A DNA stretch of 64,000 bases from Bradyrhizobium diazoefficiens (GTDB taxonomy: Bacteria; Pseudomonadota; Alphaproteobacteria; Rhizobiales; Xanthobacteraceae), in NCBI RefSeq assembly GCF_016616425.1, contig NZ_CP067101.1:2480001-2544000 (forward strand), read 5' to 3'. Positions 51,451 through 60,322 of the stretch are shown here, piece after piece (position 1 is the stretch's first letter; every line of letters starts with the position of its first letter). The translations under genes and the position numbers were made by a program. Under the pieces are notes generated by a model that saw only the letters and a program-made list of their open reading frames with translations, ran no database searches and was not told the DNA's origin.

Positions 51451-53439
51451 ATGACCGGAACCAAAATCCTCTGGGGACAGGTGATCGTTGTCGGCTTGAT
51501 TGTTCTGCTGGCGATCTGGGGAGCAACCGAATGGACGGCGTGGCGGCTCGCCTACCAACCGGAGCTTGGCCGGCCCTGGTTCGAACTGTTGGGTTGGAAA
51601 GTCTACTACCCGCCGGTGTTTTTCTGGTGGTGGTTTGTCTTTGATGCCTATGCGCCTCAGGTCTTTGTCGAGGGAGCCTTCATCGCGGCGTCTGGGACCT
51701 TCATTTCGATCGCAGTGGCGATCGGCATGTCGGTCTGGCGGGCACGCGAGGCGAAGAACGTCGAGACGTATGGCTCTGCGCGCTGGGCTTCCTTGGAGGA
51801 AGTGAAGGCCGCCGGGCTTCTCGGTCCCGATGGCGTGGTGCTGGGCAAACTCGACGGCGACTACGTTCGCCATGACGGACCGGAGCATGTGTTGTGTTTC
51901 GCACCGACCCGGTCTGGCAAAGGCGTCGGTCTTGTCGTTCCATCCCTGCTGGCCTGGCCGGCTTCGGCTATCGTTCACGACATCAAGGGCGAGAACTGGC
52001 AATTGACCGCCGGCTTCCGCGGGCGGCATGGCCGCGTCCTGTTGTTCGATCCGACCAACCCAAAATCCTCTGCTTACAATCCGCTCATCGAGGTCCGGCG
52101 CGGGGAATGGGAGGTTCGCGACGTCCAGAACGTCGCCGACGTCCTGGTCGACCCGGAAGGCTCGCTCGATAAGCGGAACCATTGGGAGAAGACCAGTCAT
52201 TCGCTCCTGGTCGGGGCCATCCTCCACGTCCTCTATGCCGAGGCGGACAAGACCCTGGCCGGTGTGGCCGCGTTCCTGTCCGACCCCAAACGGCCGATCG
52301 AAGCGACGTTGAAGGCGATGATGACCACACCGCACCTTGGCGAACACGGCGCTCATCCCGTGGTTGCCTCGACCGCGCGCGAGCTCCTGAACAAATCGGA
52401 GAATGAGCGCTCCGGTGTCCTGTCAACCGCCATGTCGTTCCTCGGGCTCTACCGAGATCCCGTGGTGGCCCAAGTGACCTGTCGTTGCGATTGGCGGATC
52501 GCCGACCTGATCGCCGATGCCAGCCCTACGACGCTGTACCTCGTGGTGCCGCCCTCCGATATCTCGCGGACCAAACCGTTGATCCGTCTGGTGCTGAATC
52601 AGATCGGCCGGCGGCTGACCGAGGACTTGCACGCCCGCAACCGCCGGCATCGAGTCCTGATGCTGCTCGACGAATTCCCGGCGCTCGGGCGGCTCGACTT
52701 CTTCGAGTCCGCGCTCGCCTTCATGGCGGGTTACGGCATCAAGAGCTTTCTGATCGCGCAATCGCTCAATCAGATCGAGAAGGCCTATGGGCCTAACAAT
52801 GCTATTCTCGACAATTGTCACGTCCGGGTCAGCTTCGCGACCAATGACGAGCGGACTGCCAAGCGAGTATCGGACGCGCTGGGGACGGCGACCGAGATGC
52901 GGGCGATGAAGAACTATGCTGGCCACAGGTTGAACCCATGGCTGGGGCACCTCATGGTCTCACGCCAGGAGACGGCAAGGCCACTGCTGACCCCCGGCGA
53001 GGTCATGCAGCTTCCACCGATGGATGAGATCGTCATGGTGGCGGGCACGCCGCCGATCCGAGCTAAGAAAGCCAGGTACTATGAGGATCGGAGGTTTACC
53101 GAGCGGGTCTTGCCACCTCCTGATCCGGCGTCGTCGGGTCGATCATCGCGAACGGATGGATGGTCAACGCTCGGAACGTTGATGCCAGCGACGGCGCTGA
53201 CCAACAAAGCCGCGCAAGAAGGGGAAGACACGGCGAACAGTGGTCTTCGCCGAGAGCCCGAACTGCCCGATCATGTTGCGATCGTCAAGGAGACGACCGA
53301 GCCGACGCCGGCAGAGGAATTTGCTGCCGTTCTTGACGATGACGAGGACGCGGTCCGTCAATCGCGGCTCATACGACAACAGATGCGAGGTGTCGCCCGC
53401 CAGGTCGCGCTCGATCCGAATGACGGTATGGAGCTCTGA
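51451..53439 (+). CDS. traG: Type IV coupling protein TraG/VirD4
   Basis: The protein is 662 aa. N-terminal membrane segments (IVVGLIVLLAIWGATEW near 12-28; VFVEGAFIAASGTFISIAVAI near 71-92) anchor it. Walker A is APTRSGKGVG near residues 151-160, and Walker B is VLMLLDEFPALGRL near 401-414. TraG is the ATPase that links the relaxosome to the secretion channel. The length and motifs look intact. No trb genes follow. Confidence 0.93.
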   Translation: MTGTKILWGQVIVVGLIVLLAIWGATEWTAWRLAYQPELGRPWFELLGWKVYYPPVFFWWWFVFDAYAPQVFVEGAFIAASGTFISIAVAIGMSVWRAREAKNVETYGSARWASLEEVKAAGLLGPDGVVLGKLDGDYVRHDGPEHVLCFAPTRSGKGVGLVVPSLLAWPASAIVHDIKGENWQLTAGFRGRHGRVLLFDPTNPKSSAYNPLIEVRRGEWEVRDVQNVADVLVDPEGSLDKRNHWEKTSHSLLVGAILHVLYAEADKTLAGVAAFLSDPKRPIEATLKAMMTTPHLGEHGAHPVVASTARELLNKSENERSGVLSTAMSFLGLYRDPVVAQVTCRCDWRIADLIADASPTTLYLVVPPSDISRTKPLIRLVLNQIGRRLTEDLHARNRRHRVLMLLDEFPALGRLDFFESALAFMAGYGIKSFLIAQSLNQIEKAYGPNNAILDNCHVRVSFATNDERTAKRVSDALGTATEMRAMKNYAGHRLNPWLGHLMVSRQETARPLLTPGEVMQLPPMDEIVMVAGTPPIRAKKARYYEDRRFTERVLPPPDPASSGRSSRTDGWSTLGTLMPATALTNKAAQEGEDTANSGLRREPELPDHVAIVKETTEPTPAEEFAAVLDDDEDAVRQSRLIRQQMRGVARQVALDPNDGMEL

Positions 53440-53445
53440 GGCATC

Positions 53446-53874
53446 ATGCGCGACCGGATGAACGTGTATTTCCCGCCAGAGCTTCTCAAGCAGATCTCTG
53501 ATCTCGCCGATCGCAAGAAGCTCTCTCGATCCGCGATCGTGGAAGCTGCCGTCGCTTCATTTCTATCGCCGGACGGCGCCGACAGGCGGGAGGCTGCGTT
53601 TGCCCGGCGCTTGGACCGTTTATCGCGCCAGATGCAAAGGCTGGAGCGTGATGTTGGTTTGACGGCCGAGACTTTGGCTCTATTCATCCGCTTCTGGCTG
53701 ACGATCACCCCACCGTTGCCCAACGACGCGCAGGCTTCTGCCCAGGCAAAAGGACGGGAGCGATTTGAAGGATTTGTCGAGGCGCTTGGGCGCCGTTTGC
53801 AAAAGGGGCAGAGCTATCTCCGTGAAATCCCGGAAGATATGGTTCGTGACGACATGGCCGCCAAACTTGATTGA
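53446..53874 (+). CDS. CopG/ribbon-helix-helix regulator
   Basis: The protein is 142 aa. The ribbon-helix-helix domain is at residues 1-45 (MNVYFPPELLKQISDLADRK, then LSRSAIVEAAVASFL). A helical extension follows (LDRLSRQMQRLERDVGLTAE). In related elements this gene lies directly between traG and trbB and probably controls the trb operon. Here it is the last backbone gene. It starts 6 bp after the traG stop. Confidence 0.87.
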   Translation: MRDRMNVYFPPELLKQISDLADRKKLSRSAIVEAAVASFLSPDGADRREAAFARRLDRLSRQMQRLERDVGLTAETLALFIRFWLTITPPLPNDAQASAQAKGRERFEGFVEALGRRLQKGQSYLREIPEDMVRDDMAAKLD

Positions 53875-54117
53875 TCCGCCAGACAAGGTACTTCGCCGGT
53901 CCTTCCTTTTACTACGCCAGCCCACGACAGCAGCAAATTAGGCAAAGCCAACAAAAGCTGGACGTGATCGGTTCGAATGAGCTGTCGACGATAGAGCATG
54001 TTGCCTCACCTGTACTGAACGGTCTTGACCACTCTCCGGCACTCGAAATCCATTTATACCGATGCGCAGGCGACCGATCAGCCGCTCACGAAGCCCTTCC
54101 CGACGAGGTCGGCGCAT
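53875..54117. other. Right-hand junction of the conjugative remnant with chromosomal genes
   Basis: After the copG stop (53874) no trbB or other transfer gene begins. The next feature is a chromosomal-type DUF2000 gene on the other strand. I see no tRNA 3' end, direct repeat or insertion sequence in this 243-bp stretch, so the cause of the truncation is not visible here. Confidence 0.5.
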
Positions 54118-54534
54118 TCAACGCAAGAGCTTCAGGCTCCCCGTAAGGGACCTGATCCACTTATCGGATCCGTAGAGACCCACACCATCAATGATCTCCT
54201 TCGTGAGTGCGCGCTGTGGGAATTCGGCTAGATACTGCTCAAACTGATGAAGGGACCTGGCGAAGCGCGGAAACGGCACCACGATTGCGCCGTCTACCGT
54301 TTGGGCACGCTGTAGCAATGCGTTCAACGCTTCAGGAGGCGCTTGCAATATCGGGACAGGGCGATTGGAGCTGGTCCGGACAGTGCGCCCGTCCATATCG
54401 GTCAAGAAAGCTCCTCCAAGCTCCTGGGCTGCGGCGCCGATTCCGATGCTTAACGCAGCGACCGTGTTGGCGATCAGTCCAAGAGGCAAGTCTGGGTTGA
54501 CGATGATGGCGATGCGAGTGTTCTCAGTGTTCAT
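54118..54534 (-). CDS. DUF2000 protein
   Basis: The protein is 138 aa. It opens RIAIIVNPDLPLGLIANTVA, then ALSIGIGAAAQELGG, matching DUF2000. Its middle block RPVPILQAPPEALNALL is also typical. The fold is related to peptidyl-tRNA hydrolase-like proteins, with unknown function. It is the first gene past the conjugative remnant and 53 bp downstream of the SDR gene stop. Confidence 0.78.
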   Translation of the reverse strand: MNTENTRIAIIVNPDLPLGLIANTVAALSIGIGAAAQELGGAFLTDMDGRTVRTSSNRPVPILQAPPEALNALLQRAQTVDGAIVVPFPRFARSLHQFEQYLAEFPQRALTKEIIDGVGLYGSDKWIRSLTGSLKLLR

Positions 54535-54587
54535 TCGAAAGGGACCCTGTTATTGACAGGTTGGAAGAGCAGAGGGCTGCGGACGGA

Positions 54588-55406
54588 TCATTCGACCAAG
54601 ATATCGGGCGCCAGCTGGGCGGCGGGGTCAATTGCATAGACAGAAAAGTCGTTGATCCCCTGTGATCGCAGAAATTCCTCATCAATCAAAGTCATGCCCG
54701 TGAGGGTGCGGCTGTCCTGCGAGACGATCAGCTTAGCTGCATCGGCCATGATTGATGCGGCACGGCAGCGACGATACTCCGACTCGTAGTGGACGCGCAC
54801 GGCGTCGGTCGCGATCATTGTTTTCGGCCACAGCGCATTGGCAGCGATTCCGAAGGATCGGAATTCCTCGGCCAGCGCCAGCGTATACATGGTCATGTTG
54901 TACTTGGAGGTGGCGTAAGCCGGATACTTCCCGAGCCAAACCGCTGACTTCGGCAGCGGAGGCGACAGGGTCAGGACGTGGGGATTAGATGATCGCTTGA
55001 GATGCGGCACCGCATGGTAAGCGCAGAGATAAGTCGCCCGGCCGTTTACGGCACTGAGTAGATCGAATCTCTTGGCCGGTGTGTCGAGCAGCCCGGTCGG
55101 GCTGATGGCGCTGGCATTATTCACGAGGATGTCGAGTCCACCGAATTCCCGAACCGTGCTTTCGATGGCGTTTGCGAGCGCATCTGCGTCCCGCACGTCG
55201 ACCTGGAGCGGGAGCGCTTCGGCGCCAAGTCTTCGGATCTCGCCGGCCACGGTATGGATGGTTCCGGGAAGCGAGGGATGGGGCTCGCTCGATTTGGCTG
55301 CGAGAGCAATTCTAGCTCCTTCCGCTGCAAGCTTGACTGCGATCTCGCGGCCTATGCCGCGGCTCGCTCCCGTAATGAAAACGACCTTTCCGTTCAGGGA
55401 TCCCAT
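54588..55406 (-). CDS. HSDL2-like short-chain dehydrogenase
   Basis: The protein is 272 aa from the ATG at 55406. The nucleotide loop is FITGASRGIGREIA, with NNASAIS after it. Catalytic residues are the serine in VLTLSPPL and YATSK (Y-x-x-x-K). The conserved KSSEPHPSLPGTIHTVAGEI marks the HSDL2 branch, which includes enzymes annotated as citronellol or fatty-acid dehydrogenases. It starts 2 bp after the stop of the upstream hydratase gene. Substrate unknown. Confidence 0.85.
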   Translation of the reverse strand: MGSLNGKVVFITGASRGIGREIAVKLAAEGARIALAAKSSEPHPSLPGTIHTVAGEIRRLGAEALPLQVDVRDADALANAIESTVREFGGLDILVNNASAISPTGLLDTPAKRFDLLSAVNGRATYLCAYHAVPHLKRSSNPHVLTLSPPLPKSAVWLGKYPAYATSKYNMTMYTLALAEEFRSFGIAANALWPKTMIATDAVRVHYESEYRRCRAASIMADAAKLIVSQDSRTLTGMTLIDEEFLRSQGINDFSVYAIDPAAQLAPDILVE

Positions 55407-55408
55407 GC

Positions 55409-56203
55409 TCACCTTCCTCCAAATACTGGCGAACGCCTGTCGTGGAACGCCGTCAGACCTTCGCGAAAATCTGCGGACGAGGCGCAGTCGACGAATGCGG
55501 CAAGCTCTGCCGACAGTTGTTCGTCGAACGTCGCCGTCTCGGCACTCCAGATCAGGGCTTTCGCTGCACTGCTCGCGTCGGGCGAGTTGTCGCGCAGGAC
55601 CCGCGCCATCCTGACCAAATCGGCTTCGAGTTCCTGCTCCGCGCATAGCTTCGTAATCAGCCCGTGCGACAGGGCCTCCCTCGCGGTCAGGCGGTCAGAA
55701 AGGAGCATCAGTTCGAGCGCGCGCCTTGCTCCCGCGAGGCGCGTCAGCGAATGGGTCATGCCGCCATCGGCAGGAACAGCCAAACGGCGGTACGCTACCG
55801 AAAATATGGCCGTATCGGCGGCCAATACGATATCGCAGGCCAAGGCCAGTGACATCGCTCCGCCCGCGCACGCCCCATGCACGACGGCGACTGACGGCTT
55901 TCCTGATCGTCTGAGTGAGAGAAGCGCGTCATGGAAGGTGGAAATGATGTCCATGGCGAGCCGCGGGAAGGTGGCACCGGCAGCAGAGAAAGCGCTAAGG
56001 TCTCCGCCGACCGAAAAGTTCTTTCCGCGGCCGCGAATGACGACGACTCTGACGCCTTGATCACGCTCCAAATCGAAAACGGCTGTCTTGAGCGCCGTGG
56101 CAAGCTCCAGGTCGATTCCGTTGCCGTGGTCCGGTCGGTTCAGCCAGATGGTGGCGATCTCGCCGGCAATGACGAGTTCGAGGGGTGGAGATGCTGTACT
56201 CAC
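55409..56203 (-). CDS. Enoyl-CoA hydratase/isomerase family protein
   Basis: The protein is 264 aa. The crotonase fold is visible through IATIWLNRPDHGNGID, the oxyanion-hole strand GKNFSVGGDLSAF, and VHGACAGGAMSLALACDIVLA. Usual catalytic glutamates at the two canonical positions are not evident: the region around VAYRRLAVPADGGMTHSL has no E at the typical sites. It may be an isomerase or hydrolase rather than a classic hydratase. It forms a two-gene unit with the SDR. Confidence 0.82.
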   Translation of the reverse strand: MSTASPPLELVIAGEIATIWLNRPDHGNGIDLELATALKTAVFDLERDQGVRVVVIRGRGKNFSVGGDLSAFSAAGATFPRLAMDIISTFHDALLSLRRSGKPSVAVVHGACAGGAMSLALACDIVLAADTAIFSVAYRRLAVPADGGMTHSLTRLAGARRALELMLLSDRLTAREALSHGLITKLCAEQELEADLVRMARVLRDNSPDASSAAKALIWSAETATFDEQLSAELAAFVDCASSADFREGLTAFHDRRSPVFGGR

Positions 56204-56255
56204 TTTGTCATCATCCTTCTCGTGCTAGGCGCGGATTGTCCGACGCCCATTGCCT

Positions 56256-57458
56256 CTATTTCTTGAGCAGCGGACATTTGGACTCGGAGACGGGGCGGAA
56301 GGCGTCCTCGCCCTTCACGGTCTTGACGATCTCCAGATAATCCCAGGGCTCTTTGGACTGCTCGGGCGACTTCACTCTGGCGAGATACATGTCGCGGATG
56401 ACGCGTCCGTCCTCGCGCAACTTGCCGCCGTGAACGAACGTGTCCTCGATCGGCAGCTCGCGCATCTTGGCCATCACCTTGGCCGGTTCGTCGGTGCCGG
56501 CGGCCTTGATAGCCTTGAGATAATGCAGCACCGAGCCGTAGACGCCGGTGTGGATCATGGTCGGCATCACCTTGGTGCGCTCATAGAACTTCTTGGACCA
56601 GGCGCGGGTTGCCTCGTCCATGTTCCAGTAGGACGCCGTGGTCATGTAGGTGCCCTGCGCAGACTTGAGGCCGATCGCATGCACGTCGGTGTCGAACATC
56701 AAGAGGCCCACCAGTTTCTGGCCGCCCTGGACCAGGCCGAATTCGCCGGACTGCTTGATCGCGTTATCGGTGTCCTGGCCGGCGTTGGCGAAAGCGACCA
56801 CGTCGGCCTTTGAGCTCTGCGCCTGCAGCGCGAAGGAAGAGAAGTCGGCGGTGTTGGTCGGATGCCGGACGCTGCCGAGCACCTTGCCGCCGAGCTTGTT
56901 AATGAAGCGCGTGGCGTCCTTTTCGAGTTGCTGACCGAAGGCGTAGTCGGCGGTGATGAAGAACCAGGACTTACCGCCTTCCTTGATCACGGCCGAGGCC
57001 GTCACCTTGGACAGCGCATAGGTATCATAGGTGAAGTGCACGGTGTTCGGGCTGCACAGCTCGTCGGTCAGCGAGCTCGCGCCGGGGCCGGAGAGCAGGG
57101 CGATCTTGTTGCGCTCGCGCACCATGTTGTGCACGGCGATGGCGATGCCGGAATTGGGGATGTCGGCGACGGCGTCGACCTTGCCGTTGTCGAACCAGCC
57201 GCGCACGATATTGACGCCGACATCGGTCTTCATCTGGTGGTCGGCGCTGATGATCTCGATCGGCTTGCCGAGCACGGTCGGCCCGAACTCCTGGACCGCC
57301 ATCTTCGCGGCCTCGACCGAGCCTGGCCCGGAGTTGTCGCGGCCCCAGCTCGACAGGTCGGTCAGTACGCCGATCCGCACCACGTCATCCGAGATTTGCG
57401 CGGAAGCGCTTGATGCGGTCATCGCGAGAATGGCGATCGCCAGGACATGCGTCTTCAT
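56256..57458 (-). CDS. Branched-chain amino-acid-type ABC transporter substrate-binding protein
   Basis: The protein is 400 aa. A Sec signal peptide (THVLAIAILAMTASSASA, cleavage after ASA) is followed by VRIGVLTDLSSWGRDNSGPG, the LivJ/periplasmic binding protein type 1 start. KIALLSGPGASSLTDELC and YDTYALSKVTA are characteristic. No permease or ATPase genes lie nearby, so it uses components encoded elsewhere or delivers a catabolic substrate for the adjacent acyl-CoA genes. Confidence 0.87.
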   Translation of the reverse strand: MKTHVLAIAILAMTASSASAQISDDVVRIGVLTDLSSWGRDNSGPGSVEAAKMAVQEFGPTVLGKPIEIISADHQMKTDVGVNIVRGWFDNGKVDAVADIPNSGIAIAVHNMVRERNKIALLSGPGASSLTDELCSPNTVHFTYDTYALSKVTASAVIKEGGKSWFFITADYAFGQQLEKDATRFINKLGGKVLGSVRHPTNTADFSSFALQAQSSKADVVAFANAGQDTDNAIKQSGEFGLVQGGQKLVGLLMFDTDVHAIGLKSAQGTYMTTASYWNMDEATRAWSKKFYERTKVMPTMIHTGVYGSVLHYLKAIKAAGTDEPAKVMAKMRELPIEDTFVHGGKLREDGRVIRDMYLARVKSPEQSKEPWDYLEIVKTVKGEDAFRPVSESKCPLLKK

Positions 57459-57506
57459 GTGGTCTCCCTTGTTTTATTTGTTGGGCGATTGATCGATGTG
57501 AGCCGG

Positions 57507-58277
57507 CTAGTCCTGGCCGAAGCGCGGCTTGCGCTTGTCACGAAATGCGCCGATGCCCTCGCGCGCATCGGCATGGGTCAGCAGGAACGGAAAGCCGTCG
57601 ATGGCATGGCGCATCTCGTCGCCGCCGAGGCCGCGGTTGTAGAAGGACTTCGCCATCTGCACGGCAAGGCGCGGCTGCGCGGCGATGCGCTCCGCGAATG
57701 CAAGCGTTTCGGCGAGAAGGTCTTGGTCGGGCACGACGCGCAATGCGATCCCTAGACCGCAGGCTTCGCCCGCGCTGAGGGGATCGCCGAGCATGCTCAT
57801 CTCCTTGGCCTTGGCGCGACCGACGATGTCGTTGAGGCGCACGATCGCGAAGCCGGGCAGGAGACCAAGCTTGATCTCGGGTGTCGCAAAGCGGGCGCTG
57901 TCCGCGGCGAAGATGAAGTCGCAGGCGATCGCGAGCTCGAAGCCGCCGCCATAGGCAATTCCATTGACGGCGGCGACCACCGGCTTGCGTGCGCGCTCCG
58001 GTGCGGTCAGGACGTCCATGGCGTCGATGAAGAAGGCGCGCGCCTTCTCCGGATCGAAGTCGAAATTGCCGATGTCGGCGCCGGCGCAGAACGCCTTGTC
58101 GCCGGCTCCGGTGATGATGCTGACGCGGACCTGATCATCATTGTCAGCCTGCCGCAGGCCCTCGACGATGCCCGCACGAATGCCGGTCGTCAGCGCGTTC
58201 AGCTTGGTCGGCTCGTCCAGCGTCAGGATCGCGATGCTGCCGCGGACCTCGTAATTCACGCTCCCCAATCGTACCAT
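57507..58277 (-). CDS. Enoyl-CoA hydratase/isomerase family protein
   Basis: The protein is 256 aa. It reads SIAILTLDEPTKLNALTTGI, then KAFCAGADIGNFDFDP, then AVNGIAYGGGFELAIACDFIF (oxyanion hole, conserved GG) and PEIKLGLLPG (the second glutamate region). In contrast to the other hydratase, the FATPEIKLGL catalytic region is present. The conserved order with the carboxylase genes makes it the likely hydratase of the pathway. It starts 29 bp after the biotin carboxylase gene stop on the same strand. Confidence 0.87.
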   Translation of the reverse strand: MVRLGSVNYEVRGSIAILTLDEPTKLNALTTGIRAGIVEGLRQADNDDQVRVSIITGAGDKAFCAGADIGNFDFDPEKARAFFIDAMDVLTAPERARKPVVAAVNGIAYGGGFELAIACDFIFAADSARFATPEIKLGLLPGFAIVRLNDIVGRAKAKEMSMLGDPLSAGEACGLGIALRVVPDQDLLAETLAFAERIAAQPRLAVQMAKSFYNRGLGGDEMRHAIDGFPFLLTHADAREGIGAFRDKRKPRFGQD

Positions 58278-58306
58278 GTGGTCTCCTGACGTTGTCCTGA
58301 GAGAGG

Positions 58307-60307
58307 CTATTGCGAGACGGGGTCGGGCTCGACGACCGCGACGATGGCGTTTCGCTCGACGGTATCGCCGGGCTTGAGATGGATTGCGGTCACCACGCCA
58401 TCCACTTCGCTCGCGATGCGCAGCTCCATCTTCATGGATTCCATGACGACGGCGGGGTCGCCCGCCCGAACGCGAGTGCCGACGGCGACGTTGATTTTCA
58501 GGACCACGCCGGTCATCGGCGCACGCAATTCGCCGCTGATCTCCGGGCTCGTGCTGATGTACCGGAGGTACGGAATCGCTGTCATGGCATGGATGCGACG
58601 CGGGTCGTGCACGAAGATGGCCTGATCGTTCTGGATGATCCGCACGGTTTCGCGCCGTGCGTTCGTCGCGGCGACGAAACTGTCGTCGCCGAGGGGCGTC
58701 AGCGTCACCCGGATCCTGTCATCGCCGACACCGATCAGCATCGAGCCGTCGGGCCGCAGCGGCGCAAAGCGAATTTCCGCGCTGGCGCCGGCCGTATCGA
58801 GATGCAGGACCGGGATCGGGGACAGGCCGTCGTCCTCTGCGCTCATCTGCCAACCGGTCAGGCCGGCGGACTGCCAGGGATTGGCCGAGGCGCAGGCGCG
58901 CTGGCGCATCATCCAGAAATACGCCCCGGCTGCCACGGCCTCGGCATCGATTCCATAAGCGTTAGGGACCAGCGCATCGCGCAGCTCGTCGATCAGGCGG
59001 GTATGAAAAGTTGCGACCCGGGTCGCGGGGAGAACAATCAATCGTCGGAGGTAGTCACGATTGGTGACGACGCCGAAGATCGAGGTTTCGTCGAGCGCAT
59101 GGTCTAGCCGATCGAGCGCCTGATCGCGCGAGGCGGCGTGGGCAATCAGCTTGGCGAGCATCGAGTCGTAGTAGGGCGTGACGGTCGATCCGCTTTCCAC
59201 CCCGGTCTCGACACGGACATCGCTGGAGGGGAACCTGGCATAGGCGATCTCGCCGGTGGACGGCATGAAGCCATTGTTCGGATCCTCGGCGCAGATGCGC
59301 GCCTCGACCGCATGTCCGCGGCACACGACATCGTCTTGTGCAACCGGCAAGCCTTCGCCGGCCGCGATACGGAGCATGAGCTCGACGATGTCGATCCCGG
59401 TCACCATTTCGGTCACGGGATGCTCGACCTGGAGCCGGGGATTGACCTCCAGGAAATAGTAGTCGGCGCCACTGACGATGAATTCGACCGTGCCGACGCC
59501 GCGATATCTGAGCCGGCGGCCGAGCCGGCCGGCGTCGTCAAGGATGCGCTGGCGGAGTCCGGCCGGCAGATTAGCGGCCGGTGCTTCTTCGATCAGCTTC
59601 TGGTGGCGGCGCTGCAGCGTGCACTCGCGCTCGAACAGGTGAATGACGTTGCCGGCGCCGTCGCCCACGATCTGCACCTCGAGGTGCCGGCCCTGCAGGA
59701 TCAGTTTCTCGACGATCAGTCCCGCGTTGCCGAAGGCGTTCTTGGCCTCACGCATCGCGGATTCGATCTCGTCGCCGAGCCCGTCCAGGCGCGAGATGGC
59801 GCGCATGCCCTTGCCGCCGCCGCCTGCCGCGGCCTTCAGCATGACGGGCAGTCCGAGCTGGCGGACGACGCGCTCGATCTCGGCCCGATTTTCGCTCGGC
59901 GCCGCGCTGCCGGGGACGGTGGGGACATCGGCGGCGACGGCTTCGCGCTTCGCGGACGCCTTGTCGCCGAGGCGCTCGATGGTCTCCGGCGTCGGTCCGA
60001 TGAAGACGAGGCCGGCGGCCTCGACCGCGCGGGCAAAGGCGGCGTTCTCGGCCAGGAACCCGAAGCCGGGATGGACGGCCTCCGCACCCGTCGCCTTCGC
60101 CGCGGCGACGACGGCGTCGATCCGCAGATAGCTTTCCGAGGCCGGTGCGGCGCCGATCGCGATGGATTCACCGATCGCCCTGACGTGCAGGGCGTCGGCA
60201 TCGGCAGCGGAATGCACGGTGGAGACCGCGATGCCCAGACGCCGGCAGGTGCGGGCGATGCGGCAGGCGATCTCACCCCGGTTCGCGATCAGGATTTTTC
60301 TGAACAT
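58307..60307 (-). CDS. Acyl-CoA carboxylase alpha subunit (biotin carboxylase plus biotin carrier)
   Basis: The protein is 666 aa. It begins MFRKILIANRGEIACRI, the biotin-carboxylase N-terminus. The ATP-grasp loop KAAAGGGGKGMR is near 158-169, and the active-site block is FLEVNPRLQVEHPVTE. The C-terminus is a biotin carrier domain with VVMESMKMEL, the biotinylated lysine near 626. The architecture is that of methylcrotonyl-, propionyl- or geranyl-CoA carboxylases. The beta subunit gene lies 15 bp upstream. Confidence 0.92.
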   Translation of the reverse strand: MFRKILIANRGEIACRIARTCRRLGIAVSTVHSAADADALHVRAIGESIAIGAAPASESYLRIDAVVAAAKATGAEAVHPGFGFLAENAAFARAVEAAGLVFIGPTPETIERLGDKASAKREAVAADVPTVPGSAAPSENRAEIERVVRQLGLPVMLKAAAGGGGKGMRAISRLDGLGDEIESAMREAKNAFGNAGLIVEKLILQGRHLEVQIVGDGAGNVIHLFERECTLQRRHQKLIEEAPAANLPAGLRQRILDDAGRLGRRLRYRGVGTVEFIVSGADYYFLEVNPRLQVEHPVTEMVTGIDIVELMLRIAAGEGLPVAQDDVVCRGHAVEARICAEDPNNGFMPSTGEIAYARFPSSDVRVETGVESGSTVTPYYDSMLAKLIAHAASRDQALDRLDHALDETSIFGVVTNRDYLRRLIVLPATRVATFHTRLIDELRDALVPNAYGIDAEAVAAGAYFWMMRQRACASANPWQSAGLTGWQMSAEDDGLSPIPVLHLDTAGASAEIRFAPLRPDGSMLIGVGDDRIRVTLTPLGDDSFVAATNARRETVRIIQNDQAIFVHDPRRIHAMTAIPYLRYISTSPEISGELRAPMTGVVLKINVAVGTRVRAGDPAVVMESMKMELRIASEVDGVVTAIHLKPGDTVERNAIVAVVEPDPVSQ

Positions 60308-60322
60308 GGCGGTCTCCTGCAG

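Noticed and set aside
53875..54117. Attachment site at the right junction (TTCGAAT looked like a tRNA T-arm)
   Set aside because: No acceptor or anticodon arms could be found around it, and no matching direct repeat appears near 32.5 kb.
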